Assembly (NCBI GenBank): GCA_001599935.1
Contig: BCIJ01000005.1
Location: 836,322 to 900,321 of the forward strand
Reading direction: 5' to 3'
Source: Holtermannia corniformis
Taxonomy: Eukaryota > Basidiomycota > Tremellomycetes > Holtermanniales
Length of the DNA stretch: 64,000 nucleotides
Part shown: positions 40,401 to 50,243 of the stretch, in pieces
How the letters are laid out: every line of letters starts with the position of its first letter
Position numbering within the stretch: position 1 is the first letter of the stretch
Notes under the pieces: model-generated
Seen by the model: only the letters and a program-made list of their open reading frames with translations
What the model was told of the DNA's origin: nothing
Database searches by the model: none
Position numbers and translations under genes: made by a program

Positions 40401-43295
40401 ATTGTCCGACCCCGCGTCTCATGTCTTTCGAGACGTGCAGCTCGTTTCTGACTATGAGATGGAGGTGCCGGTCGTAATGAAGCTGAGCGAGGAGCATTTG
40501 CAAATTGCTTCGGTGCGTTGCGAGCCAGTGTCGACTCTGCTTACCTCGCAGTGGAACAAGCAAGAGCTGTCGCCTCAGCTGCGGTCTTATATCATCGACG
40601 TGATCCGGCTCGAGGACATCGACGATGTCAACATTGGCGCCGATCTACCCGCAACGCACATGGTGATCAAGCACGGACAGGTCAATGCAGCGACCCTCGT
40701 TACACGACGTAAGTGACCTGAAGTGAGACATACGGCTGACGACAGATCGAGATCACATTGCTCAATGTGTGAGCACGGCCAAGGCCAAGTCGCGCGCCGT
40801 GCCACGTCCAGATCGAATGCTGCGTCCTGGCGATGTGCCGGGGACGCTGCTCAATGTGGCATTGCTCAACATGACTTCCTCCGACCCAACCCTGCGAGTT
40901 GCCGCGTACGATTTAGTAACGGAACTTAGCGGGTTCTTCCAGTACGAGCTTGGCGATCAGGTGTTGAGCGCCCCCGGGCTCTACATCCCTGCCAACGCGA
41001 CCGAGTTCATTGTCGGGGTGAGCGGCAGGCTGGCAAAGACTGCGCCGCACTTGACGCTCGAGTTTTGCCGTGAGTGGGCGGTTGGGTTCTCGAAGGCGTC
41101 GTTGTCGCAGAAAGCCGTCTGTGTGAGCTACCTCGTCCCTTGGTTGTTGAACTTGGTCGCGTATTACGCCGCTGGACGCGAGGATAGGATCGAATCGCGG
41201 GAAAGGGTGCGAGAAGTGGTGCGCTCTCTCAACGCATTGACTGCGGCAGAGCGACAGGTAGGTCTCGTGTACTTTTACATCAACTGACCCTGCAGGGCCT
41301 TTACAACGTCATGCAACAACAAATCTGGCATCCGTTGGCACGTTCTCCCAGCGGTTTCCTCGACATGGTCACGGAAGAGCTGCTGCGATCGGCTATCGAA
41401 GCCGGTGTCGGTACCGAACGCGCAGAGAGTGCAGCCGACACGCTCGTCTCGCTTTCTTCACCAGCGGTGCGGGGCAGGGTCGTGGCCCGATTACGCAAGG
41501 TGCTCGCTCAGACGTACCTAAAACCGAGCGCAAGTCTCAAGGATAATCCCGCTTGGAGCGAGATATGCGTCCTGACCCGGATCAATACGGTATTGTCTTT
41601 CAGTCCGCAACAGGCAACGCAAACCCAGCTATTCTTACCGGAGCTTTTTCACGTCGTCACCCTGTTGACCGGCGCCGGCCCACTTATCATGCGCTTGTCG
41701 GTGCACGCGATTGTGGTCAACATTCTGCAATCGCTTGCGACACTAGCGCCAACCGGCCAGGTGGATGCCAAAGGCTTGCAGACGCTGCTCGTACAGATTT
41801 CAGAACCAGACATGCTTCGCGCGTTTGGCCTCATGCCCAGTGGTGCCGGCCTGGTCCTGTACCCCGACTCAATGCGCGACGGCCCCGACACGAGCGGACT
41901 GAACGCGGTGGAAAAGGTGACGACATTTCTTGGCGACGCAATCCGCGCGGGATCTGCTACGGCTGGTGAGTTTTCTTCACTTGGCCGCGCTGACAGCAGA
42001 TCTTGCAAACGTATGGCGCGCACGGTGGATGGGCTTGGTGGCGGCGACCTGCTTTCAGCACAACCCAGCAACGCAACCGCAAGCATTTGTCGTCCTGGGC
42101 GCTCTTGCCCGGGATGAGATCGACGACGACCTAATCTACCAAATCTTGGTCGCGCTCAAGATGGCACTCGGTCAATTCAGCGACGTCAACACGGTACTTG
42201 TCATCGCCATGGTGCGCTGTTTGACTCGGATCGTACCGGGTTTGGCTCAAGAGAGCCGCTACGCCGCAAGCATGATATGGATCGCGGTTGGGGTGCTCGA
42301 GCTCGGTCACGTTGCCACCTATGCGGCGGGCGTGGAGCTCTTGAACGTTTCGCTACAGACGATGCGTGCGGCCGGTCTCTTCGATCGGACCATCGACACT
42401 GTGCTGCTCGAGGCGCGCGAGGCGGTTGGTGACGCTGCGTTAGAGCTGGATGCCATAGCCGGCGTCTCATTCGACACGAGCGTAGCGTTTTCCCTCGCCG
42501 CGATCCTCTTCAAGGGTCTACGGCACACGACCACCCGCACAGGCGCGTCAGCCGCTCTCACAACGCTGCTCGAAACTGCGACCATTTCCTGCGGGACCCT
42601 CGGTCCCGATCGGCTCGCCTACTTTTTCGCGCTCATCCCGGTCATGTCAAATACGATTGCCGATGTGCGTGCATTGTTTGAGCTCGGCGGCCTGCGAAAA
42701 CCAGACGACGTCCCACGCATTGCCTTTAGCGCTATTTCGCTTCCGTGAGTGATGGGGATAGCATGATGTAGCTGACAAGCAGTGATAACTCGACAGCCGT
42801 GCTACTGATCACTCTCGTCACGGTGATTCTGAACCACGCTCAGACGGATCTTGAGCGGGTTTTGCTGTATCGCTTCCTGGCCGAGGCTGCAGAAGAGGCG
42901 CCTGAGGTGGTGTCGTTTTCGTAGGTCACCCATCGTTTGCGAGCGTTGCTGACTTGCAAGCTACGACGGGTTGATTCCGCGAATGACTGCGGTGCTGTCG
43001 ACCACATCCTCTCCCACCGTCCTTGCCGCCGTCACTGTCATTCTCGAGCGCGCTCTGCGGTCGACTCCTAGTGGGGAACACCGACGTTCCACGTCTGTCT
43101 CGAGTTCGCTGGGACCCGCACCCGACCGGGATCAACTGCTCGAAGATCTCGGGATGAAGGGGCTCCTCGAGACTTCGTTTTCAAAACTGAACGCAGAGAG
43201 GTCAGTGCTCAATGCTTCTGACCTAGCTGACAGCGTAGACTCGGCTCGATGGCCAAGTGTGTTGCAGGCTTGATACATGCCTTGACGGCGTGATG
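34491..43295 (+). CDS. NF1: Neurofibromin/Ira-type Ras GTPase-activating protein
   Basis: Giant (about 2,700 aa) negative regulator of Ras. The start MRGRRSSATSQSS at 34491 leads through about 20 short introns. The N-terminal half is helical repeat. The RasGAP domain spans about 38700-39390: EAELFRANSMLTRM holds the arginine finger (Arg of FRANS), then YNYVRASLQPLIQSL, HPAVGSFIFLRFFCPAIVAPE and MITKVIQNLANNVMFGNKEPFM. A Sec14/CRAL-TRIO-like lipid-binding module (GRRVFYLVVAEAGLVDYDLLG, near 39895-40260) and a PH-like module (about 40280-40710, ending HGQVNAATLVTRR) follow, as in neurofibromin. The C-terminal HEAT-like part ends GLIHALTA with TGA at 43293-43295. Upstream in-frame open reading to 34212 overlaps HCCS and is rejected. 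The longest single exon is 37455-39386. Confidence 0.94.
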
Positions 43296-43427
43296 CATGG
43301 GGGCGATGCGAGATTATAGTGCCCTGTAGCTTATTAGATGACCTGATGAAGAATGTGACGATCCGTGGGAAAGTCGCACGACTTGGTCGATTGCTTCATC
43401 CTGAGCGTGCTGTGAGTAGGCAGCGGC

Positions 43428-43920
43428 ATGGTGTATCTCAAGAGCTGGACAGACTTCGAGACGGTACTGCTCTGTGCGGCTGTAGAGACCGGGGCTGATC
43501 CATCAACAGGCGGCGGTCGAGCTGTATGCACGGTCTCCCAAACGGGTGTGTGCCCTCTCGTGTGCTTCGCGCAAGCTGACCTCGTAGGCTCGGTACTGCG
43601 TCAAGTTTGAGCGTCCAGCCGGCAAGCTCGTGCTGAAAGTCACTGACGATGTCTCTGTACGTGTCTCTCGTAGCCCGACGTAGACGACTGACGACCAGTG
43701 CATCAAATACAAGACGCACAGCGCCATCATCCTGAATCGGTTCGAGGCGCTCAACCTCCGGCTCGTGCTTGCGATGGGGCAGCCACGACCACGCAAGCGC
43801 GATACGGGGACTGTGGCGGACAAGGTTGATGAGGTCCCGCGTGAGACTGGCGTGATAGGAGGGACGGCGGCACCGCCGACGACGACGGGAGGGAAGAAGA
43901 AGAAGAAGGGCAAGAAGTAA
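43428..43920 (+). CDS. SRP9: Signal recognition particle subunit Srp9
   Basis: Alu-domain subunit of the signal recognition particle, which binds SRP RNA with Srp14. Four exons (43428-43463, 43510-43545, 43588-43656, 43699-43920) give 120 aa. The text MVYLKSWTDFET/AAVELYARSPKR/ARYCVKFERPAGKLVLKVTD/CIKYKTHSAIILNRFEALN aligns end to end with Srp9. The C-terminus is a lysine-rich tail (GGKKKKKGKK) after a linker, as in other fungal Srp9 proteins. It lies 132 bp downstream of the RasGAP stop. Confidence 0.92.
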
Positions 43921-44047
43921 TGTATAATGTTGTGAACGTCGTTTCAACCCGTATGCGCGTTCCGTACAGTGTGTCTGCATACGTCCGCAAAGTCACACCA
44001 TGCTACATGCCAACCTATGCTACAACACTACACTATCCTCCACGAGG

Positions 44048-44437
44048 CTAATCCGCATTCTCATCCGGCTTGAAATGGAACGTCTCGAGCTATACTGATC
44101 AGCTTCTTGCGCCTAGACTAGATCCCACTAACCTGTTCCTGCAGCCGGACCTTGATCTCGTCTATCATGTTACTCTTGACGAGTAGGTGCAAATCGTCCA
44201 CTGTTTGGTCAGCTACCATGCCAGCGTGGAACACAGAAGAGCTCACCGTCTTGCAGTACAAACTTGCTTGGACCATCTCGGAGGGAATCAATGTGTAGGA
44301 GGATCTGCTTGGCGGCCACATCGCTGTGGGATCAGCTCGAGTGAGAGGGTGCGACGCGGGTGGAGCACAGACCAAGTGATTAGAGTCCCGCTGAGCAGTG
44401 TCACGGCCGTATTGGTATCTCGCGCGACGCTGTTCAT
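44048..44437 (-). CDS. TFB5: TFIIH subunit Tfb5 (GTF2H5-like)
   Basis: Smallest subunit of TFIIH, acting with Tfb2 in transcription and nucleotide-excision repair. Spliced protein of about 80 aa: MNSVARDTNTAVTLL, then GTLITCDVAAKQILLHIDS, SKFVLQDVDDLHLLV and the helix MIDEIKVRLQEQLETF. The order G-x-L-I-x-C-D / KQ-x-(L/I)-L / F-(I/V)-(I/L)-Q-D-(I/V)-DD is the Tfb5 signature. Three introns of about 43-49 nt. The N-terminal dozen residues are longer and less conserved than usual, so the start could lie one exon away. It is followed 140 bp upstream, on the same strand, by the AN1 zinc-finger gene. Confidence 0.8.
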
Positions 44438-44576
44438 CTTGGATCAGCAGTACTGACGCTTTGGTGGGTAGTAGCGACGTCTTCAAGGTCACAGACTGGA
44501 CCTGCTGCAGTGCTAGACGATTGCTAGGTACCGCTATTAACTTGTGGCAGCTAAGCGATGCTGGTCTATACACAAT

Positions 44577-45667
44577 CTAGCCGACAATACACCCATCGTC
44601 ACCCTTCTTCCCGCCCAGACGCCGCTTCGACTCCATGGCAGCCACCATCTCGGCATACCGCACCTGGTGATCGTCAGCTCCAAACATCCCTCTTGCGCAA
44701 CACAATCCACCTCGTCAGCCTTACTGAGCAAGCCTTTCTCCTTGCGCGCCTTGAGCGCCTTGAACTGCGACTCTTGTTCGGCAAGCGAGCGCCTGGGATG
44801 TCAGCATAGCTCAGCACAGGCGAGCAGACCCACTTTTCCTCCTTGGTCTTGCCGAGCTGCACCTTTTCACCGGCGTGCTTGACTTCTTGGCCTGCGCGTT
44901 TGAGAGCGGCGGCGGCGGCAGCGGCACGCGCGGAGGGTGGGTTGACAGATGTGATCGTGGTTGTGGACGGGCCGGCGGAGGAAGATGCAACGGGTCTTGA
45001 TTGCGTTTTGGACGGTGCTGATGGTGTCGATGCGCGCGAGGCAATCGGAGTCGATGCGTTCGAACACGCGTGGTCTTTCGGATGGCGATGGGAAGGACAC
45101 ATTTCATGCCCGCATGCCTGATGATGTCAGCTCAGCGTGCGTATGACCCACGCAACGCACCTCGCAGCGCATCTTGACGATCAACTTTTTGCCACACCTC
45201 GGGACCCAGCAGACCTCGCCACGCTCCCTCCTCTCCTTCTCACGCTGCTTTCTGCGCTCCTCGCCGCCGAGTTCACCGACGCAGTCTCCCTTTGCGAGAT
45301 GCAGATCGACTGCCTCGTCTGGTGTGAGCGGGCCTGAACCGGGCGTGACGCTGACGTGGTATGCGCGCAAGGACGCAGGGCTCGGTCGGGTCGTTGGAAC
45401 GCCAGTGTGACAGATTGGGCATTCGGGCGCTTGGCGATTGAGCAGGGAGGCGGGGAGAGGGGCTGTGCATGCATGGTGTGAAGGAAGGAAGTGTGGTTGG
45501 CAGAAGGGCTTGTGACATGCCGGGCACTGCTGATGTGAGCTATGATACGATACCGACATGTAATGGCTCACCTCGAAGGGGAGAAAGTCGTGTAGGTGGC
45601 ATGCTTGGTGTGAGCACTCTTTCCCGACGAATAGGAGCTCGCTGGATGGGCCAGCGACGGCCGTCAT
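44577..45667 (-). CDS. Double AN1-type zinc-finger protein (Cuz1/ZFAND-like)
   Basis: Two AN1 zinc fingers: KECSHQACHLHDFLPFE joined by a 45-nt intron to CPACHKPFCQPHFLPSHHAC, and CWVPRCGKKLIVKMRCE joined to the second-finger end with CPSHRHPKDHAC. In between is an acidic/basic linker; after it an Ala-rich helix and a charged helix (RSLAEQESQFKALKARKEK). The end is VRYAEMVAAMESKRR and CIVG. AN1 proteins of this type (yeast Cuz1, human ZFAND1/2) bind the proteasome and Cdc48/p97 in stress. The final splices (donors GTGGGT and GTGGAT) are inferred from reading-frame logic. The gene is divergent from proteasome subunit alpha1, a suggestive pairing. Confidence 0.83.
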
Positions 45668-46202
45668 GCTGATACGAGCTTGAAAGGGGTGTGCCTTGAA
45701 TGACTATAGACGTGATCCGTCGGCTTGCAGTCAACCGGTAGCAGCAGAGCACTCACCGAGTGGTAGGTGATCAGACCGTCTCGAGCTGGGTGGCAAACTG
45801 TCCGTGCGAGTGGTGGCCGTCCTTTGCACACAATCACGGCTTCAACGGGCTATAACCGCTGCACTCGAGTACGCACGTCGCCTGTACGCTTGCGAGTCGT
45901 GTGCTGACTGATGCTCAACTCGTTGTTGCATGCACCAGAGGGTTCGAGCTGACTGAGCGATCGAGGTCACGTGACCTGTGGTAGGGATTGGATTAAATAC
46001 AAAGAATGCCAAAAGCGCGCGGGTGGGATGATGGTAGGCCACGCGTTGTCACTGTGCACTCTGCACTCTGCAGCAGACTACAGCACACGCAGCAGCTTGG
46101 CAACCCACTCGACAGACCAGACAACAGTACAGAAGACGGTAGCGAACTGTACGAAAGGGACTGTGCAAGAAACAGCGCAGGTGAAAGCACTCGTAGCTCA
46201 AG
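45668..46202. promoter_or_regulatory. AN1 gene / proteasome alpha1 divergent region with PACE-like 9-mer
   Basis: This 535-bp gap lies between divergent genes. It contains GGTGGCAAA at 45789-45797, identical to the proteasome-associated control element bound by Rpn4 in Saccharomyces yeasts. It lies 122 bp upstream of the AN1 gene and 406 bp upstream of the alpha1 gene. An exact 9-mer is expected about once in every few hundred kilobases of one strand. The same 9-mer also occurs in an ABC transporter intron near 5180, so function is only suggested. No RNA gene seen. Confidence 0.35.
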
Positions 46203-47401
46203 ATGAGCCGCTCATCGTATGACCGGTGCGTGCACTCTCTCGTGTCCGGATCTGGCTCATAGGTGCAGGTATCTCACCGTCTTCTCGCCAGAAGGAAGAG
46301 TGAGTCTGTCCAGCTCGATTCGATCGTGACTGACGCCGTGGCAGCTGTATCAAGTCGGTTAGTCCCTGCTCACTGCCACCAGTTGCAACCCCTGATCAGC
46401 TAGAGTATGCATTCAAGGCCATCTCCGGTGCGGGCGTAACAGCCGTCGCGGCCAGAGGCAAGGATACGGCCGTTGTCATCACCCAGCGCAAAGTCCCGGT
46501 CCGTCATCCTCGCATCCTTTCGCGCAAAGCTGACCCCGGATAGGACAAGCTGCTAGACCCAGAGACGATCACGCACCTGTTCCAGATCACACCGACGATT
46601 GGATGTGTCGTGACCGGTCTGATTGGTATGTGCGTGCGCTAGCAAGCCAGAGCTGACGGCCGCAGCCGATGCGCGCGCACAAGTCCAGCGGACAAGGGCC
46701 GAGGCAGCCCAGTTCCGGTACAAGTTTGGCTATGAGATCACCCCGGACGCTCGTCAGTCTTCCTCCGCCAGCTGCCCTAGCTATCTCTGACGCTCCCAGT
46801 CGCCAAGCGGATCGCCAACATCAACCAGGTCTACACCCAGCGTGCCGGCATGCGTCCCCTCGGCATCTGTGCGTTCCCCCTTCTATCCTTTGCCCCGGCA
46901 TCCGACCACTAACGCTTGGCAGCAATGATCCTGATCGGCCCAGACGACGACCGCGGCCCGCAAATCTTCAAATGTGACCCGGCGGGCTATTTCGTCGGGT
47001 TCAAGGCGACGGCCTCGGGTCAGAAACAGACCGAGGCGACCAACTATGTACGTCTCTTGCGTGTCTAGTCAGGCCGGGATGTGCTGGGCTAACGGTGCGA
47101 TAGCTCGAGAAAAAGTGGAAAACTTTGGACGCAGCAAAGACGGAGCTGGATCGGGCTGGTGTGATCGAGGTCAGTCGCGCTCCCGTCCACATTTCGGTAG
47201 TGTCAGAGCTGACTGCCGCAGCTCGCAATCGAGACCCTCTCCTCCGTCTGCGCAACCGACTTTAAGCCTGGCGAGATTGAGCTCGGGATCTCGTCGACCT
47301 CATCGGACGAGCCGGGCGAGGCGGGCAAGCTCGGCTTGTTTAGGCAGATGAACGAGGACGAGCGTGGCGAGTGGCTCGTCCGCGTTGGTGAGAAGGATTA
47401 G
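46203..47401 (+). CDS. SCL1: 20S proteasome subunit alpha1 (Scl1/PSMA6)
   Basis: Alpha-ring subunit of the 20S proteasome. The start MSRSSYDR joins [10 protein letters not shown], then a micro-exon LYQV, then [20 protein letters not shown]; together these give the proteasome alpha signature YD-x-x-(L/I)-T-x-F-SPEGR-LYQVEYA. It continues with [55 protein letters not shown] and [30 protein letters not shown] and LEKKWKTLD follow. Introns are 36-50 nt. The C-terminus ends RVGEKD with TAG at 47399-47401. The three small paralogous genes follow downstream on the same strand. Confidence 0.94.
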
Positions 47402-47661
47402 TGATGCATCGTGTGTGTTTAGCCCTATGACGGCGGGACACGGCGGTCAAAGTCAGTGACTTGTCATTCGAGATCTCCAGCTTGTCATCTGGAAGGCTCA
47501 CCCACTATATGAGTGCGATTGCCAAGACATGGGCCAGACAAAGCAGTCAAGGGTCAGAAGCTGTATTGTATAGTGCGTGAGAAGCGTCCTTTGACTTGGC
47601 TAGCCTTCCCATGGCGAAGCCATACACGGCCAATGTCGCGGACTGCTCTCTTCCCATAACA

Positions 47662-47946
47662 ATGCCCAAGATCACCAGCGACACACTCTTCTCGTCGTAC
47701 TCGCTCTATACACAAGGAATGAAAAGCGAAGAGTTGACCGCAATCGCCTTTGCCTTGAACAAGGAATATACAAATACGCGGCACGATGCGAGCTACAAGC
47801 ACTGTTACAGCGAGAACATGCTAGAGGAGAAGTTCGAAAAGGTCCTCGCTCGACTAACACCTGATAATAATCATACCAGCAGCCTAGCTCACAGCCTCGC
47901 TGGCTGGGTAGTGGCGGCCGAGCGCGAGGAAGTTGGCATGAGCTAG
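47662..47946 (+). CDS. Small orphan protein, tandem family member A
   Basis: Intronless, 94 aa, no known domain, signal peptide or membrane segment. It belongs to a local family with the two genes downstream. Member A and member C align without gaps over 94 positions with about 31 identities (start MP-x-I, L9, S11-S12, Y16, GM at 19-20, A29, AL at 31-32, Y36, Y45, LE at 54-55, F58, P67, SLA at 74-76, LA at 79-80, W82). The ATG at 47662 (MPKITSDT) is chosen because all members then begin MP-x-I; an ATG 51 nt upstream is possible. Function unknown; predicted mostly helical. Confidence 0.7.
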   Translation: MPKITSDTLFSSYSLYTQGMKSEELTAIAFALNKEYTNTRHDASYKHCYSENMLEEKFEKVLARLTPDNNHTSSLAHSLAGWVVAAEREEVGMS

Positions 47947-48125
47947 AAGCTGATCAGAGGATTGCCTGCTTTCGAGATGCCTACGTTTGCTTGGAGAGCA
48001 CTTGGCTGGGAGACACGCAGCAGGAGGAGTCTATGAATTGCCAGCGCTGATAGTTCCACCCTTCCATCACCAACAGTGTCGTCTCGCTGGCATGCGCCGC
48101 GTAGACCCATACCTTCTCGGAGCCA

Positions 48126-48311
48126 GATTTGGCGATAGTCTCCTAACACTTGGATGAGACGTGGAAGAAGCCTGGCAAGGACAGGGCCTCGCTAGAGACG
48201 ACCTTTAAAGGGGATATCGCGACACAGACGCCCAAGAATGAGCACAACGACAGCTTGACCCGTGGTCTAGCTACCTCTGAAAGAGAGACGGAGAACGGTG
48301 CTCTGGACTAG
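48126..48311 (+). pseudogene. Decayed fourth copy of the small tandem family
   Basis: A short frame ending at TAG 48309-48311 encodes KKPGKDRASLETTFKG and then PKNEHNDSLTRGLATSE. It lines up without gaps to member C over about 30 residues (L-E-x-x-FKG, P, N-x-SL, LA) and to member B at KPG. In-frame stops at 48102 and 48144 cut it from any upstream start, and there is no MP-x-I start in frame. It lies between members A and B in the same orientation, as expected for a dead copy of the array. Confidence 0.45.
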
Positions 48312-48591
48312 GTCCGGGGGGTTGGCTGCTGCTTACCCTGTACACTCAGAAGCCCTTGTCGTTCTTTAGAGCCGATCTGATCCGAAGCCTTCCACGAAAA
48401 TGTCTGCTAACCGCCAACGCAGGTCTTCTCACAATGCATCACCACTTGGCGCTTGCGCCACCAAGGGTACAAGGGAGCAAGCAAACCAGATAGGATGTAA
48501 GGCGAAGGTCCCGCCAACGCGGGAGCCTTCCCACCACTACCGTTTATATCGTATGCTTTTTGCCCACTGATCTTCCACTTGTACTACCACC

Positions 48592-48897
48592 ATGCCATCG
48601 ATCAACCTGGAGGTGATACAAGCGGCAGCCTCGAGAGGGACGGATTACTTGGAGCCCATAAGCGACGATTATGCGCGGAAGATCGCCAGCGCTCTGCAAA
48701 AGAAGTACCTTCGCACTTCGAGTAAGAACTCATACAAACCTGGAGAAAGCGCCGACATCCTCACGCCCGTATTCCAGGAAGTGCTGAAAAACAAACGTCC
48801 TAGTAACACTGCCAATACCAGCAACGACGAATTCGCATCGTTGGTGGCTCACTTGGTGCAAGATATGGAGAAGACAGACAGCAAGCCTTCCGCGTAG
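48592..48897 (+). CDS. Small orphan protein, tandem family member B
   Basis: Intronless, 101 aa, start MPSINLEVIQAAASRG with good context (ACCATGCC). Shares with members A and C the MP-x-I start, an AL-x-x-x-Y helix (IASALQKKY), SYKPGESADIL-x-x-VF in the middle (compare L-E-x-x-F in the others) and a final LVAHL helix. It has small insertions relative to A and C. No signal peptide, no known domain. TATA-like TTTATATC lies about 50 bp upstream of the ATG. Confidence 0.68.
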   Translation: MPSINLEVIQAAASRGTDYLEPISDDYARKIASALQKKYLRTSSKNSYKPGESADILTPVFQEVLKNKRPSNTANTSNDEFASLVAHLVQDMEKTDSKPSA

Positions 48898-49122
48898 CTC
48901 GCCTGTCTCGTCGCGAGAGAACCATGGAGATGCGTTATCGATCGATGCTACAGCTTTTTGACCATGATGCGATCGGATGAGGATACCCTTTGTTTGGTGC
49001 GAGTCTTGGAAGGCGTGCGGTCCAGATGTTCGGTGATATGCTTGACCAGAATCGGTTCTTCGGATCGCACCAATCAGTGAACGGTATTCCACCGGGACAT
49101 TCACGGCGCAATCAGTACCGTC

Positions 49123-49434
49123 ATGCCTGAGATCAGCAGCGAGGTCCTCAAGTCGTCAGACGCAGATTACGTCGATGGAATGAGCGAGCTAGACACTGAT
49201 CGACTTGCTCGCGCCTTACAAGAGCACTACGAGTGGGCTACGGGCAAGAGTTTATATGTACGTGGGTTCAGCATTCCTGCACTTGAGCTTTGCTTCAAGG
49301 GTGCGTTGGATCAAGAACGACCAGGACATTCGCGGAACGAGAGCCTTGCGGGACGTTTGGCTAGCTGGACGGCAGTAGAAGAACAGCGCGAGGGTGGGTG
49401 GAGTTGTACACGCGCAACAGACTCTGCGTCGTGA
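49123..49434 (+). CDS. Small orphan protein, tandem family member C
   Basis: Intronless, 103 aa, start MPEISSEVLKSSDADY, stop TGA 49432-49434. It aligns without gaps to member A (about one third identical). Typical pieces: LARALQEHYEW, LELCFKGALDQERPG, NESLAGRLASW. The C-terminal ten residues extend beyond A. No recognised domain. Being the third working member of an array in one orientation, it indicates unequal crossing-over or serial duplication followed by strong divergence. Confidence 0.68.
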   Translation: MPEISSEVLKSSDADYVDGMSELDTDRLARALQEHYEWATGKSLYVRGFSIPALELCFKGALDQERPGHSRNESLAGRLASWTAVEEQREGGWSCTRATDSAS

Positions 49435-49960
49435 GGTACTATATGTGGCCAAGCAGCCGAGGCCGCCCTTGGGAACGTCTTGTCACGTTCGCAACGATTA
49501 TCTTGGTGATGACTTCTTTGCAGCACGGGGCTTCTAGACACAGTCCTCGCATCCTCAGCACTGCTGACCATCTACAGAAAACTGCGGGTAGAAGGACTGG
49601 AGGCTTGGCTAGCGGGGATCCTAAGCGCTCGAGGCTCAGCGTCAGGGCCGTCCAGAGCGCAAGGCATGCTAACGGACAGAGCACTCTCGGATACGCAAGA
49701 GACTCGTGTAGTTTTTCAAGGGTTCCGATCTCGCAGCTCGTCGGCGGTACTGCCTACACCGAACAACGCTAAAGCGAGTCGCACCCGAGTCTTGCAGGGT
49801 CTAAACCTGTAAATCCGTCTTTCATCAGCGGCAAACAGGTGGGCTCATTGAACACTATCAGGATTCACAGATTTTACAGGTCTGAGGGGCGCGCAAACGC
49901 CTAGCAATGCACTAGCAATCACAAGTCATGCCGCGCGTCCTTGAGCACCGTCAGCACACC
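49435..49960. other. Intergenic region with inverted repeat
   Basis: These 526 bp lie between member C and CDC26. An imperfect inverted repeat, CCTGTAAATC at about 49806-49815 and GATTTTACAGG at 49870-49880, could form a stem with a loop of about 54 nt. It may be a footprint of a small mobile element or part of the CDC26 promoter. Open reading at 49398-49772 has no family character. Confidence 0.35.
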
Positions 49961-50170
49961 ATGCTACGCACGAATCCCACTGCGATCCCACTGCGTCCCT
50001 CGGACGTGAGCGAGCTCCAATCCGAGCTCGCGGCGAAGCGGGTGGCCAAGACGGGTGAGACGAACCAACAACCGGCGGCGGCGGAAAAGGACGTCCGGGC
50101 GGTGAATGCTGTCCAACAAAACCGCGTCGAGCGCGAGGCCAAGACTCGAGCCGAGAGGATTGGTTTGTAG
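49961..50170 (+). CDS. CDC26: Anaphase-promoting complex subunit Cdc26
   Basis: Small (69 aa) APC/C subunit that stabilises the TPR protein Cut9/Cdc16. The start MLRTNPTAIPLRPSDVSELQ matches the family N-terminus MLRR-x-PT-x-(I/L)-x-L-x-x-(D/E)-(D/E)(I/V). The acetylated first Met and this segment are what binds the TPR groove. An in-frame ATG at 49928 would add 11 residues in front and spoil the conserved N-terminus, so 49961 is preferred. The C-terminal part is a charged helix. It converges on UAP1 (stops 73 bp apart). Confidence 0.83.
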   Translation: MLRTNPTAIPLRPSDVSELQSELAAKRVAKTGETNQQPAAAEKDVRAVNAVQQNRVEREAKTRAERIGL

Positions 50171-50243
50171 GTGTGTAGTGTTGCGTTTCAGGAAGAACAA
50201 GGCTAACATGGTAGAACATAACGTCATGACTCTATGTACATTA

